Below, one piece after another: positions 47,406-57,162 of a stretch of 64,000 bases of DNA; positions within the stretch are counted from its first letter, which is position 1; each line of letters starts with the position of its first letter. The notes beneath the pieces are model-generated. The model worked only from the letters and a program-made list of their open reading frames with translations, had not been told where the DNA came from and searched no databases. The position numbers and the translations under genes were made by a program. Source of the stretch: Sphingopyxis sp. H115 (GTDB lineage Bacteria > Pseudomonadota > Alphaproteobacteria > Sphingomonadales > Sphingomonadaceae); contig NZ_LNSA01000018.1 in the NCBI RefSeq assembly GCF_001468465.1, positions 29,063-93,062 on the forward strand, read 5' to 3'.

Positions 47406-47515
47406 ACCGCCGGTTTCCGGCATTCACGACATGGGAGCAACGCCTCCGTGTCGTGAAGAGAGCGGCCCGCTATCATGGCGCCCTATGCTTGGCAATGGCC
47501 TTTTGCACTTTTTTG

Positions 47516-48622
47516 TCAGTGAAAGCGCCGCGTGCCCGTTTTGCTGTCGTTTTCGATTGCCAGCACAATGCCGACGCAGGTCATGATCGTCAGCATCGAC
47601 GAGCCGCCGTAGGAAAAGAGCGGAAGCGGGATGCCGACGACGGGGGCAAGGCCCATCACCATCATCAGGTTGATCGCGATATAGAAGAAGATCGTCATCG
47701 TGAGGCCCGCGGCGGCGAGTTGCCCGAACCGCGTTCGCGCCTTCAGCGCCACGCGCGTCGACCAGCGCAACAGCAGGAAGAAGCCGAAGAGCAGCGCCAG
47801 CCCACCGATCAGTCCCCATTCCTCGGCCATCGTTGCAAAGATGAAATCGGTATGGCCTTCGGGGAGATAGTCGAGATGGCTCTGCGATCCGTTGAGGAAA
47901 CCCTTGCCGCCGATGCCGCCCGACCCGATCGCGATCTTGGACTGGCTGATATGATAACCGGCGCCGAGAGGGTCGCTTTCGGGGTCTAGGAATATCAGCA
48001 CGCGTTTCTGCTGATAGTCGTGCAGGAAAGAGAAGAGCACGGGCAGCGCCGCGAGTCCGGCAACGGCGGTGCTGCCGAACCACCAGAAAGGCAACCCTGC
48101 GACGAACATCACGACAACGCCGCCCACGCAGATCGACAGCGCGGTGCCGAGGTCGGGTTGCAGCATGACGAGCGCGGCGGGGAGCCCGATCATCACCATT
48201 GCGGGCCACAGCGCGGTGACGGTGCGCGTATTGCCTGGAGGAAGCTGCGCATAGAAGCGCGCGAGCGCGACGACGATCGCGACCTTCATCAACTCCGACG
48301 GCTGAAGGTTCATAAAACCGAGGTTGAGCCATCGCTGGCTGCCTCCGCCGACGAAACCGAGCAGTTCGACCGCGAACAGCAGGACCAGCACGCCGATATA
48401 GGCAAGATAGGCGAACTCCTCGAAGATGCGCAGCGGGAAGCGCCCGATCACGAGCGCCATGGTCAGGAAAATGAGGAAGCGTGCGCCCTGTTGCAGCGCC
48501 CAGGGCGACCAGTTGCCGCCCGCCGCCGAATAGAGGACGAGCAGGCCAAAGCCCGCGATGCCGCTCAGGATGGCGATCAGTTTCCACGGAATGCGCTGGA
48601 TTGCTGGCGGGATGGGGATCAT
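47516..48622 (-). CDS. rodA: Rod-shape SEDS glycosyltransferase RodA
   Basis: A 368-residue SEDS protein with about ten membrane helices, the peptidoglycan polymerase of the elongasome working with PBP2. Features: SQRWLNLGFMNLQPSELMKVA (about 96), MLQPDLGTALS (about 155), GSGGIGGKGFLNGSQSHLDYLPEGHTDFIFA (shortened SEDS block, about 233-265) and IPLPLFSYGGSSM near the end. ATG 48622 overlaps the mrdA stop by 4 nt. Last gene of the operon; the tRNA gene lies 110 bp beyond. Confidence 0.96.
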   Translation of the reverse strand: MIPIPPAIQRIPWKLIAILSGIAGFGLLVLYSAAGGNWSPWALQQGARFLIFLTMALVIGRFPLRIFEEFAYLAYIGVLVLLFAVELLGFVGGGSQRWLNLGFMNLQPSELMKVAIVVALARFYAQLPPGNTRTVTALWPAMVMIGLPAALVMLQPDLGTALSICVGGVVVMFVAGLPFWWFGSTAVAGLAALPVLFSFLHDYQQKRVLIFLDPESDPLGAGYHISQSKIAIGSGGIGGKGFLNGSQSHLDYLPEGHTDFIFATMAEEWGLIGGLALLFGFFLLLRWSTRVALKARTRFGQLAAAGLTMTIFFYIAINLMMVMGLAPVVGIPLPLFSYGGSSMLTIMTCVGIVLAIENDSKTGTRRFH

Positions 48623-50526
48623 TGCGGTACCCCCGGATCGGGATCGCTCGCCGCGCCCGATTTCCACGCCGCATAGTCGCGGTCCATCCGTTCCTTGATC
48701 GTTCCGCCCCAGCCGGCCTCGAAGGTGGTGAGTGCTTCCATCGCCTTCTCGCGGTCGAAAAGGAAGGTCATGAAGTCTTTTGCCACCGGCGCGGCGGCGC
48801 GGCTGCCGCCCATTCCATGCTCGATGACGACGGCGGTCGCATAGCGCGGATTGTCCACCGGCGCGAAGCCGACAAACAGGCCGTGGTCGCGGAATTTCCA
48901 CGTCCCCGCCTTGCCGTTTCCGGTATTGAGCCCACGCACCTGCGCGGTCCCCGTCTTGCCCGCCATGGTGATGCCGTCGAGCGGAAGCCGGCTGCGTCCG
49001 GCGGTTCCCCCCGGGCCGTTGACGACAAGGTCCATGCCGTGGCGCGCGGCGGCGAGCGCCTCGGCTGAAAAGGGCAGGGGCTCGTTCTGGAATTCGCGGT
49101 TGATCAGCCGCGGGTAAAGCCGGCGGCCCGATGCGATCCGCGCGGTCATCACCGCGAGTTGCAGCGGATTGACGCTGACATAGCCCTGTCCGATGACCGC
49201 GTTCAGCGAGTCCGATGCCGACCATTGCTGGTCGTATTTCTTCATCTTCCACGCGCTGTCGGGAATGGTGCCGTATCGCTGGTTGCTGCCGGCAAGCTGG
49301 AATTCCTCGCCGAGCCCAAGCAGCCGCGCGGTCGGGGCCATCGCATCATAGCCGAGCCGATGCGCCAGCCAGTAAAAATAGCTGTTGCAGCTTTTCATGA
49401 TCGCCGAGGGCATGTCGAGGCTGCCATGCGTGCCTAGGCAGCGGAAAAAGCGGTTGCCCAGGCGGTATCCGCCGACGCAGGTGTGGCGCTCGCTGGGATC
49501 GACGCCATGTTCGACTGCGGCGATCGCCGCCATCGGCTTCAGCGTCGATCCGGGCGGATACAGGCCGCGCGTCGCCTTGTTGATCAGCGGCTGGTGATCG
49601 TCGGCGCGCAGCCAGGCATATTCGCTGGTGCTGATCCCGTCCGAAAAACTGTTGGGGTCGAAGCTCGGCATCGAGACGAAGGCGAGGATGTCGCCGTTGT
49701 GGCAGTCGATGACCACGGCCGCGCCCGACTCGCGACCCATGCGCCGCGCGACAAATTCCTGCAGGTCGGCGTCGATCGTCAAATGGACCGTCTTGCCCTG
49801 CACATCGGCCTGGGTGGACAGGTCGCGGACGACCTTGCCGCGCGCGGTCACCTCGACGCGACGCGCGCCGGGTTCGCCTTTCAGCATCTTCTGGAAATAT
49901 TTCTCCAGCCCGTCCTTGCCGATCTTGTAGCCGGGGGTGATGTAGAGCGGATCCTTCGCCTTTTCATATTCCTCCGCGTTCGGCGCGCCGACATAGCCGA
50001 TCAGATGGCCGACCGCGGCGCCGGTCGGGTAATTGCGTGCAAAGCCGCGCTGCGGCGCGATACCGGGCAATTCGGGCAGGCGGACGAGGATCGAGCTATA
50101 TTCCGCTTCGGTCATGTCTTCCTTGACCGCAACGGGCTGGAAACCCGACGCGGCCTTGAGGTCGCGGTTGATGCGTTCCATCGCGTCGCCGTCGAGCCGC
50201 AGCAATGTCTGGAGCTGGCCGAGCACCATCTTCCTATTGTGCAGCCGGTCGGGGATGATGTCGATGCGAAGGCTGACGCGATTGTTCGCAAGCGCCTTGC
50301 CGTTGCGGTCGACGATCCAGCCGCGCCGCGGCGGGATCAGCGTCAGGTTGACGCGGTTGCTTTCCGATTCGAGCACATAGCGATCATTGTCGACCACCGA
50401 AATATAGGCCATCCGCGCTGCGAGGGCCACGCCGACCGCCGCCTGCGCCCCGCCGACCACAAGCGCGCGGCGGGTGAAGGTTATGCCCCTCCAGGCTTCG
50501 GTAATCGGCGGACTCTTCTTCGGCAT
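48619..50526 (-). CDS. mrdA: Penicillin-binding protein 2 (class B transpeptidase)
   Basis: 635 residues with one membrane anchor (about 20-43) and a pedestal domain. Transpeptidase motifs: STLK with the nucleophile in YPPGSTLKPMAAI (about 328), SCN in IMKSCNSYFYWLA (about 386) and KTG in MAGKTGTAQVRG (about 541). It crosslinks peptidoglycan during elongation and pairs with RodA. 18 bp separate it from mreD. Confidence 0.96.
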   Translation of the reverse strand: MPKKSPPITEAWRGITFTRRALVVGGAQAAVGVALAARMAYISVVDNDRYVLESESNRVNLTLIPPRRGWIVDRNGKALANNRVSLRIDIIPDRLHNRKMVLGQLQTLLRLDGDAMERINRDLKAASGFQPVAVKEDMTEAEYSSILVRLPELPGIAPQRGFARNYPTGAAVGHLIGYVGAPNAEEYEKAKDPLYITPGYKIGKDGLEKYFQKMLKGEPGARRVEVTARGKVVRDLSTQADVQGKTVHLTIDADLQEFVARRMGRESGAAVVIDCHNGDILAFVSMPSFDPNSFSDGISTSEYAWLRADDHQPLINKATRGLYPPGSTLKPMAAIAAVEHGVDPSERHTCVGGYRLGNRFFRCLGTHGSLDMPSAIMKSCNSYFYWLAHRLGYDAMAPTARLLGLGEEFQLAGSNQRYGTIPDSAWKMKKYDQQWSASDSLNAVIGQGYVSVNPLQLAVMTARIASGRRLYPRLINREFQNEPLPFSAEALAAARHGMDLVVNGPGGTAGRSRLPLDGITMAGKTGTAQVRGLNTGNGKAGTWKFRDHGLFVGFAPVDNPRYATAVVIEHGMGGSRAAAPVAKDFMTFLFDREKAMEALTTFEAGWGGTIKERMDRDYAAWKSGAASDPDPGVPQ

Positions 50527-50544
50527 TTGCGGGTTGGAACCAGT

Positions 50545-51066
50545 CTATCGGCGCTTCAGGCGGAAATTGTCAAACTTGCCCGTCAGGCGCATGAATAGCG
50601 GCACGAGCAACGCCGAAATGACGATCTGCGGTACGACGAGGCCCAGCACCCGGCCCATATCCGCGTGCGGATGGGTGATCAGCGCCGCGAGCGACTGGAC
50701 GATGGCGACGAGCAGGGCCGCAATGGCCCAGTCGTGGAAAAAGCCGCGCCAATAGATGCGCTGCGAGGAATAGGCGATGACGATGCTGGCGAGGGTCCAC
50801 AGCCCGACGGCGGTTCCGATCGGCGCGCCGCTGAACAGATCGTCCCAAAGGCCGAGCGGAAGACCGATCCACACCGGCCACATTTCGGCGCGGAGCAATT
50901 GCCAGCAGAGGAAGAACAGCAGGCCGAGCGGCGGCAGGACCGGCGAATTGGCGATCAAAGGGAGCATCAGCGGCAGGGCCGAGGCGAACATCACGCTCGC
51001 GATCGGCACGATGCGCATCCGCCACAGCGATGCCGGTTCGCCGAGGCGCGGCCCTTTCTGGCTCAT
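50545..51066 (-). CDS. mreD: Rod-shape-determining protein MreD
   Basis: 173 residues, about five membrane helices (IVPIASVMFASALPLMLPLI, PLGLLFFLCWQLL and others), with the family's GLPLGLWDDLFSGAPIGT turn. Its position between mreC and mrdA and its ATGA overlap with mreC confirm the identity. It is an inner-membrane partner of MreC. Confidence 0.92.
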   Translation of the reverse strand: MSQKGPRLGEPASLWRMRIVPIASVMFASALPLMLPLIANSPVLPPLGLLFFLCWQLLRAEMWPVWIGLPLGLWDDLFSGAPIGTAVGLWTLASIVIAYSSQRIYWRGFFHDWAIAALLVAIVQSLAALITHPHADMGRVLGLVVPQIVISALLVPLFMRLTGKFDNFRLKRR

Positions 51067-51965
51067 GGTGCTTTCGCAGGGGCGAGGGCCGCGGGCCCGG
51101 GCAAGCCCTGCGCTTCGATATTGTCGGGCGTATAGGGGCGCAGCACCGACACCGCATCGACCTTGCCGGGGTCGGCGAGCGGCCGGGCAAGCGCGCCGTC
51201 GTCCTGTCGCCGCACCACGATCGCGACGGGAATATTGGGCGGATACAGCCCGCCGGTTCCCGAGGTGACAAGGATATCGCCGGGTTTGAAGGGGTTGTTC
51301 GCAATGTTCAGCGTACGAACGTCGAGGTCGCCATTGCCGCGGCCGCTGGCGAGCGCGGGCAGGCCGTCGCGCGCGCGGCGGATGGGCACGATATTATCGA
51401 CGTCGGTCAGCAGCAACACTTGCGAGACCGATGGCCCCGCGCCGAGCACGCGGCCGATCAACCCGTCGGCGCCGCGTACCGGCTGGCCCGCGGCGACACC
51501 GAGATTGCGGCCGATGCTGAGCAGCGCAATACGTTTACTGCTGGTCGAGGTGGAGGTCAGGAGATAGCCGTTGGCGAGCGCGGTCTTGTCGGTTTCCTGC
51601 AGCTTGAGAAGCGCCTTCAACTGGCGGTTTTCTTCCTGCAACGAACTGGTCGCGACCAGTTCGCGGCGCGTGTCTGCGAGTTCCTTGCGGAGCCGCCGGT
51701 TCTGCGTGCCCGCGCGGACATAGGCGCCGACGGTGTCGTCGATGCCCGAGATCGATCCGATAACCGACCGCGACGCGCGCGCGACCGGCGCGGCGATTTC
51801 CTGGCTTGCCACGCGCAGCTGGGCAAAACCCACGGGGTCGACCACCGACAGGATCGCCAGAAGCAGCCCGGCCACCGCCCCGGTCACCGCAATGACATAG
51901 GCAGCGAACAGGCTGTACTGGGCCTTTCGGGATTGCCCCGGACGCCGATGTGCCGGGCGAGCCAT
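51063..51965 (-). CDS. mreC: Rod-shape-determining protein MreC
   Basis: 300 residues: short cytoplasmic tail, one membrane helix (about 18-42), a coiled coil (about 80-125, RRLRKELADTRRELVATSSLQEENRQLKALL), then the two beta-barrels with RNLGVAAGQPVRGADGLIGRV and GDILVTSGTGGLYPPNIPVA. A Pro/Ala-rich tail ends the protein. It is the periplasmic scaffold linking MreB filaments to PBP2 and RodA. Confidence 0.94.
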   Translation of the reverse strand: MARPAHRRPGQSRKAQYSLFAAYVIAVTGAVAGLLLAILSVVDPVGFAQLRVASQEIAAPVARASRSVIGSISGIDDTVGAYVRAGTQNRRLRKELADTRRELVATSSLQEENRQLKALLKLQETDKTALANGYLLTSTSTSSKRIALLSIGRNLGVAAGQPVRGADGLIGRVLGAGPSVSQVLLLTDVDNIVPIRRARDGLPALASGRGNGDLDVRTLNIANNPFKPGDILVTSGTGGLYPPNIPVAIVVRRQDDGALARPLADPGKVDAVSVLRPYTPDNIEAQGLPGPAALAPAKAP

Positions 51966-51982
51966 GGTTCAGCGCCTTGGTA

Positions 51983-53029
<1,047 letters not shown>

Positions 53030-53227
53030 CTATACTGCTTCCTGTCATCGGCGCCCTCGGCCCCCGAAACGGCCCCGTGCCCCTGTCGTGATTGCTTCCG
53101 CGCGCCGGCCCGGCGACAGCTTCAATCAGGGGGAGATTCCGGCTCGTCTGGGGGGACTCGCTGGACGGAATGATCAGGCTGTGCGGGTGGGTCGCGATTT
53201 GCGTCCGACTGCGCTAGGAGAGCCCCC

Positions 53228-55051
53228 ATGTCAATACGTCGCCTTCCGGAAAAGCTCGTAAATCGGATCGCAGCCGGTGAAGTGGTTGAAAGACCCGCCG
53301 CAGCGCTCAAGGAACTGGTTGAAAACGCCATAGACGCCGGTGCGACTCGCATATCGGCGCGAATCGCCGACGGCGGAATTTCGCGGATCGAGGTCGAGGA
53401 CGACGGGTGCGGGATGACCGCCGCCGACATGGCGCTCGCGCTCGAACGCCATGCAACGTCGAAGTTGCCGACCGACGCGATCGAGGATGTCGCGACGATG
53501 GGCTTTCGCGGCGAGGCGCTGCCATCGATCGCGAGTGTCGCGCGGCTGACGCTCGAAAGCCGGATCGCAGGTGGCGACGGCTGGAAACGCGTCGTCGACA
53601 ATGGCGCCGTCGCCGCCGAGGGGCCCGCGGCGCTTGCGAAGGGCACGCGCGTGATGGTGGAGGATCTGTTCGCGCGCGTCCCCGCGCGGCGCAAGTTCCT
53701 GCGCAGCGCGCGCAGCGAATATGCGGCTTGCCTCGATGTCGTGCGGCGGCTTGCGATGGCGCGGCCCGATATCGCTTTCGTGGTGGAGCATGACGGGCGC
53801 CGCGTGCTCGATGTGCAGGGCGACCAGGACCGGGTTGCGCGCGTCGCCGCGCTCACCAGCCGCGATCTCGCCGCGAACAGTGTCGGAATCGATCTCGATC
53901 GCGGCGCGGTACATCTGGGCGGCGTTATCAGCCTGCCGACGTACAACCGCGGGATCGCCGATCACCAATATCTGTTCGTGAACGGCCGTCCGGTGAAGGA
54001 CCGGCTGCTCGTCGGGGCGCTGCGCGGCGCTTATGCTGACCTGCTCGCGCGCGACCGCCATCCGGTCGTTGCGCTGTTCCTCGACGTGCCGACGAGCGAG
54101 GTCGATGTGAATGTCCATCCGGCCAAGACCGAGGTGCGCTTTCGCGATCCGCAGCTGATCCGCGGCATGATCGTCGGGGGCCTCCGCCGCGCGCTCGACG
54201 AGCATGGCTTTCGCAGCGTCCAGCGCCCCGCCGAGGCCGCGCTCGCCGCCTGGCAGCAGGAACCTGTCGCTCCGCAGTCGCCGGCGCCGACGCTGTTCGC
54301 GTCGCATTTGCCCTATCCGCACGCGCCCGCCGCGCACCTGTTCGGCGCCGAGGAGGATCCGGCGACGACCGCCTTGCTGCGCGACCGTATCGTCGCTTTC
54401 GCACCGCCGCGCGATGCGCTGCCGATGGGCCGCGCCGAACCCGCGGTGGCTCCCGCGCCGCAGGCCGAGGCCCATCCGCTCGGCATCGCGCGCGGCCAGA
54501 TCGCGAAAACCTATATCGTCGCCGAGGCCGAGGACGGGCTCGTCATCGTCGACCAGCACGCCGCGCACGAACGGCTGGTGCTCGAGCAACTCCGCCGCGG
54601 AATGAGCGGGCAGGCGGTGCCATCGCAGGGGCTGCTGCTCCCCGAAGTCGTCGAACTCGACGAACCCGCCTGCGACCGGCTCGAAGCGGCCGCGCTGCAG
54701 CTCGCGGCGCTCGGCGTCGAGCTCGAACGCTTCGGCCCGGCGGCGGTGATGGTCCGCGCGACCCCTGCGATGCTCGGCGCGATCGACTGCCAGAAGCTCG
54801 TGACCGACATCGCCGACGATCTTGCCGGCTATGACGCCGCGCTGGGGCTCAGTGAGCGGCTCGAACTGGTCGCGGCGACGATGGCGTGCCATGGATCGGT
54901 GCGGGCGGGACGGACACTGAGCGTTGCCGAAATGAACGCGCTGCTCCGCACGATGGAAGTGACGCCGCATTCGGGGCAGTGCAACCATGGGCGCCCGACG
55001 TGGGTGAAGCTCGCGATGGACGATGTCGAGAAATTGTTCGGGAGGAAATGA
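53228..55051 (+). CDS. mutL: DNA mismatch repair protein MutL with endonuclease motif
   Basis: 607 residues. GHKL ATPase: KELVENAIDAGATRI (about 24-38), DDGCGM, GFRGEALPSIASVARL and KGTRVMVEDLF. The C-terminal dimerisation domain carries DQHAAHERLVLE, matching the DQHA-x2-E-x4-E metal motif, and also ACHGSVRAG and CNHGRPTW. So this MutL should nick DNA itself, as expected in a bacterium lacking MutH. The variable linker is Pro/Ala-rich. Confidence 0.96.
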   Translation: MSIRRLPEKLVNRIAAGEVVERPAAALKELVENAIDAGATRISARIADGGISRIEVEDDGCGMTAADMALALERHATSKLPTDAIEDVATMGFRGEALPSIASVARLTLESRIAGGDGWKRVVDNGAVAAEGPAALAKGTRVMVEDLFARVPARRKFLRSARSEYAACLDVVRRLAMARPDIAFVVEHDGRRVLDVQGDQDRVARVAALTSRDLAANSVGIDLDRGAVHLGGVISLPTYNRGIADHQYLFVNGRPVKDRLLVGALRGAYADLLARDRHPVVALFLDVPTSEVDVNVHPAKTEVRFRDPQLIRGMIVGGLRRALDEHGFRSVQRPAEAALAAWQQEPVAPQSPAPTLFASHLPYPHAPAAHLFGAEEDPATTALLRDRIVAFAPPRDALPMGRAEPAVAPAPQAEAHPLGIARGQIAKTYIVAEAEDGLVIVDQHAAHERLVLEQLRRGMSGQAVPSQGLLLPEVVELDEPACDRLEAAALQLAALGVELERFGPAAVMVRATPAMLGAIDCQKLVTDIADDLAGYDAALGLSERLELVAATMACHGSVRAGRTLSVAEMNALLRTMEVTPHSGQCNHGRPTWVKLAMDDVEKLFGRK

Positions 55052-55108
55052 GGCCCGCGCATCTTGGGGGGCATGAACGGCGAGGCTTCGTTTGAGGGAG
55101 GAACAGGA

Positions 55109-55381
55109 ATGAACGACGTGAGTGGCCCGCAAGAAGGATCATCAGACATAGCGAATTTCCGCTTTCCGGGAACGGCGGCCCTGATATTCGGCCTTTTGTC
55201 CTTTCTGCTGTTTTTCATGTTTCCCATGACGGGTCTCGGGTTGCTTTTTTCGCTTCTGGCCATCGTCTTCGGTATATTCGGGTTGACCACCAAGGCGCGC
55301 GTTCGCGCGGGCCTTGGCTTGGTTGCGGGAGTCGGGGGCGGTCTTTTATCCACTGTCCCATTTTTGGTGGTGCCGATGTAA
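55109..55381 (+). CDS. Small two-helix membrane protein, DUF4190-like
   Basis: 90 residues; ATG 55109 has GAGGGAGGA upstream. After a polar N-terminus (about 30 residues) come GTAALIFGLLSFLLFFMF, GLLFSLLAIVFGIFGL and a third short hydrophobic stretch (AGLGLVAGVGGGLLSTVPFL). The pattern resembles DUF4190, small membrane proteins without known function. It is followed 31 bp later by a secreted protein, probably the same transcript. Confidence 0.6.
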   Translation: MNDVSGPQEGSSDIANFRFPGTAALIFGLLSFLLFFMFPMTGLGLLFSLLAIVFGIFGLTTKARVRAGLGLVAGVGGGLLSTVPFLVVPM

Positions 55382-55412
55382 ATCTCGATGCGGGAAGTCT
55401 GGAGGAAATAGG

Positions 55413-55940
55413 ATGAAGTTTCGCGCCATGACCCTTTTGTTGCTTGCTGCCTCGCCCGCGTTCGCTTCTGCTCCGCAGGCGAATGTAGATGCTTCCTGCT
55501 CCGGCAAACCCGTGCTGCCGCCTGAGCTTTCAGGCTGGTCGCGCGACGCGGCGGGCAGGACCATCTATGCCTATGGCGACGACCTTGGCGCCGACTGGTC
55601 GCCGCTCGGCGCAGCACGGACCATGCTGCCACTGCACCGGTTCGAAAGCCTGCGCTACGGCACCACCCCCGAGCGCAAGCCCGACGTCCATAAATTCGGC
55701 GGGATGATCCCGATTGAGGTCAAAAGGGCGGGGCGGCTCATGATCGCACTCGATCAGGGCGCGTGGATCGATCTTGTCCAGGATGGCGTGGCCCGGAAAT
55801 CGGTCGCGCACGGCCATGGGCCGGGCTGTTCGGGCATTCGCAAGCTGGTCGAATATGATGTGACGCCGGGACGTTACCAGCTCCAGATCGTCAACGCGCC
55901 GGCCGCGTCGATCCGCGCGATGGCAGTGCTGCGCGACTGA
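55413..55940 (+). CDS. Secreted protein of unknown function
   Basis: 175 residues with GGAGGAAATAGG before ATG 55413. Signal peptide about 1-19 (MKFRAMTLLLLAASPAFA). The mature protein has two widely spaced Cys (ASCSGKP and GPGCSGIRKL) likely disulfide-bonded, and a C-terminal beta-rich part (PIEVKRAGRLMIALDQGAWIDLV, TPGRYQLQIVNAP) like a small jelly-roll or pre-peptidase C-terminal type fold. I do not recognise the family. Its 3' end overlaps the convergent phosphodiesterase gene by 50 bp. Confidence 0.65.
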   Translation: MKFRAMTLLLLAASPAFASAPQANVDASCSGKPVLPPELSGWSRDAAGRTIYAYGDDLGADWSPLGAARTMLPLHRFESLRYGTTPERKPDVHKFGGMIPIEVKRAGRLMIALDQGAWIDLVQDGVARKSVAHGHGPGCSGIRKLVEYDVTPGRYQLQIVNAPAASIRAMAVLRD

Positions 55941-57120
55941 CCAGCACGCCTGCCGCGTCGCTGGCAAGCGGCGTGACGCCCAGGAGCGACATCAGCAGCG
56001 GATAGACCTCGATATTGTCGACAATGCCAAGGTCGCCCTTGAGGCCAGTGCCGCTCGCGACGAACAGCGCGAGCATCTGGGGATCCTGATTGTCATAGCC
56101 GTGCGCGCCGCCCCTGACCGGCCATGTCGGCGGTCCCGCGAGGATCGTCCAGCCGGGTTCGGCGATGCAGATGATCGCGGCGACGCGCGGGTTCTGGCCA
56201 TAATGCAGCCGCTTCGGCAATTCCTCACGGCGGTTGCAGCGCATATGCTCGTGCGGTTTCAGCAGCGCGTCATACACGCGGTTGTCGGTCGCGGCGGCGG
56301 GTTCGATCGCGGCGTAGGGGCCGGTTTCGACCGCGATGATGCTGGGGAGGTCGATCAGGTCGGCGAGCTGGATCACGCGGCTCGCGTCGATCGCGCGCAT
56401 GCCGTGATCGGCGACGACGATCATTTGCGCGGGCTGGTCCAGCTTCGCCAGGCCCGAGACAAGCTCGCCGATACGCGCATCGACCCCGGCGATCGCGGTG
56501 TTGACCTCGGCGCTGTCGGGACCGAATTCGTGCCCCGCGCTGTCGACTGCCTCGAAATAGAGCGTGACGAAGGCGGGGCGGATATCGGCGGGGCGGCGCA
56601 TCCAGTCGAGGATCGTGTTGACGCGCTGCGCATAGCCGACATGCTCGTCGTAGCGCAGCCAGTCGGCGGGGCGTGCCTCGTCGATCGCGACCTCGCTCCC
56701 CGGCCAGAACATCGTCGCGCTGCGCACGCCCGCCTTGCTCGCCGTCACCCACGCCGGTTCGGCCTCGTCCCACCAAAAGGGATCGAGCGATTGTTTCGGA
56801 TCGCCCAGGCTGAACTTCACGCCGGGGCGCCGCGGATCGATCATATTGTTGCCGACGATGCCGTTATTGTCGGGGCGCTTGCCCGTGACGATCGCATAAT
56901 GGTTGGGGAAGGTCTTGGTGGGGAATGAAGGGCGCAGCTTGCCATGCGCACCGTCGGCCGCGAGCCGCGAGAGGTTCGGCGTAATCCCGCGATCCAGATA
57001 GTCGGCACGAAAGCCGTCGATCGAGATCAGGAGCGTGACGGGTTTGCGAACGCCTCCTTCCTGCGCCTGCGCGGCGAGGGGAAGGAGGAAGGCGAGCAGC
57101 AACGACAGAAGGCGGTTCAT
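55891..57120 (-). CDS. NPP-type nucleotide pyrophosphatase/phosphodiesterase (alkaline phosphatase superfamily)
   Basis: 409 residues; signal peptide about 1-19 (MNRLLSLLLAFLLPLAAQA). Metal ligands and nucleophile of the NPP family are all present: Asp in LLISIDGFRADYL, Thr nucleophile in FPTKTFPNHYAIVTGKRP (about 67-72), Asp and His in VDSAGHEFGPDS, Asp-His in VVADHGM and His in RGGAHGYDN. It should hydrolyse phosphodiesters or nucleotides in the periplasm. It lies 42 bp downstream of the PhoD gene on the same strand, so the two form a likely phosphate-scavenging pair. Confidence 0.88.
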   Translation of the reverse strand: MNRLLSLLLAFLLPLAAQAQEGGVRKPVTLLISIDGFRADYLDRGITPNLSRLAADGAHGKLRPSFPTKTFPNHYAIVTGKRPDNNGIVGNNMIDPRRPGVKFSLGDPKQSLDPFWWDEAEPAWVTASKAGVRSATMFWPGSEVAIDEARPADWLRYDEHVGYAQRVNTILDWMRRPADIRPAFVTLYFEAVDSAGHEFGPDSAEVNTAIAGVDARIGELVSGLAKLDQPAQMIVVADHGMRAIDASRVIQLADLIDLPSIIAVETGPYAAIEPAAATDNRVYDALLKPHEHMRCNRREELPKRLHYGQNPRVAAIICIAEPGWTILAGPPTWPVRGGAHGYDNQDPQMLALFVASGTGLKGDLGIVDNIEVYPLLMSLLGVTPLASDAAGVLVSRAALPSRGSTRPAR

Positions 57121-57162
57121 GGGCGCTCCGCTATGGCGCCTTTGTGACCGTCCGGCGACAGG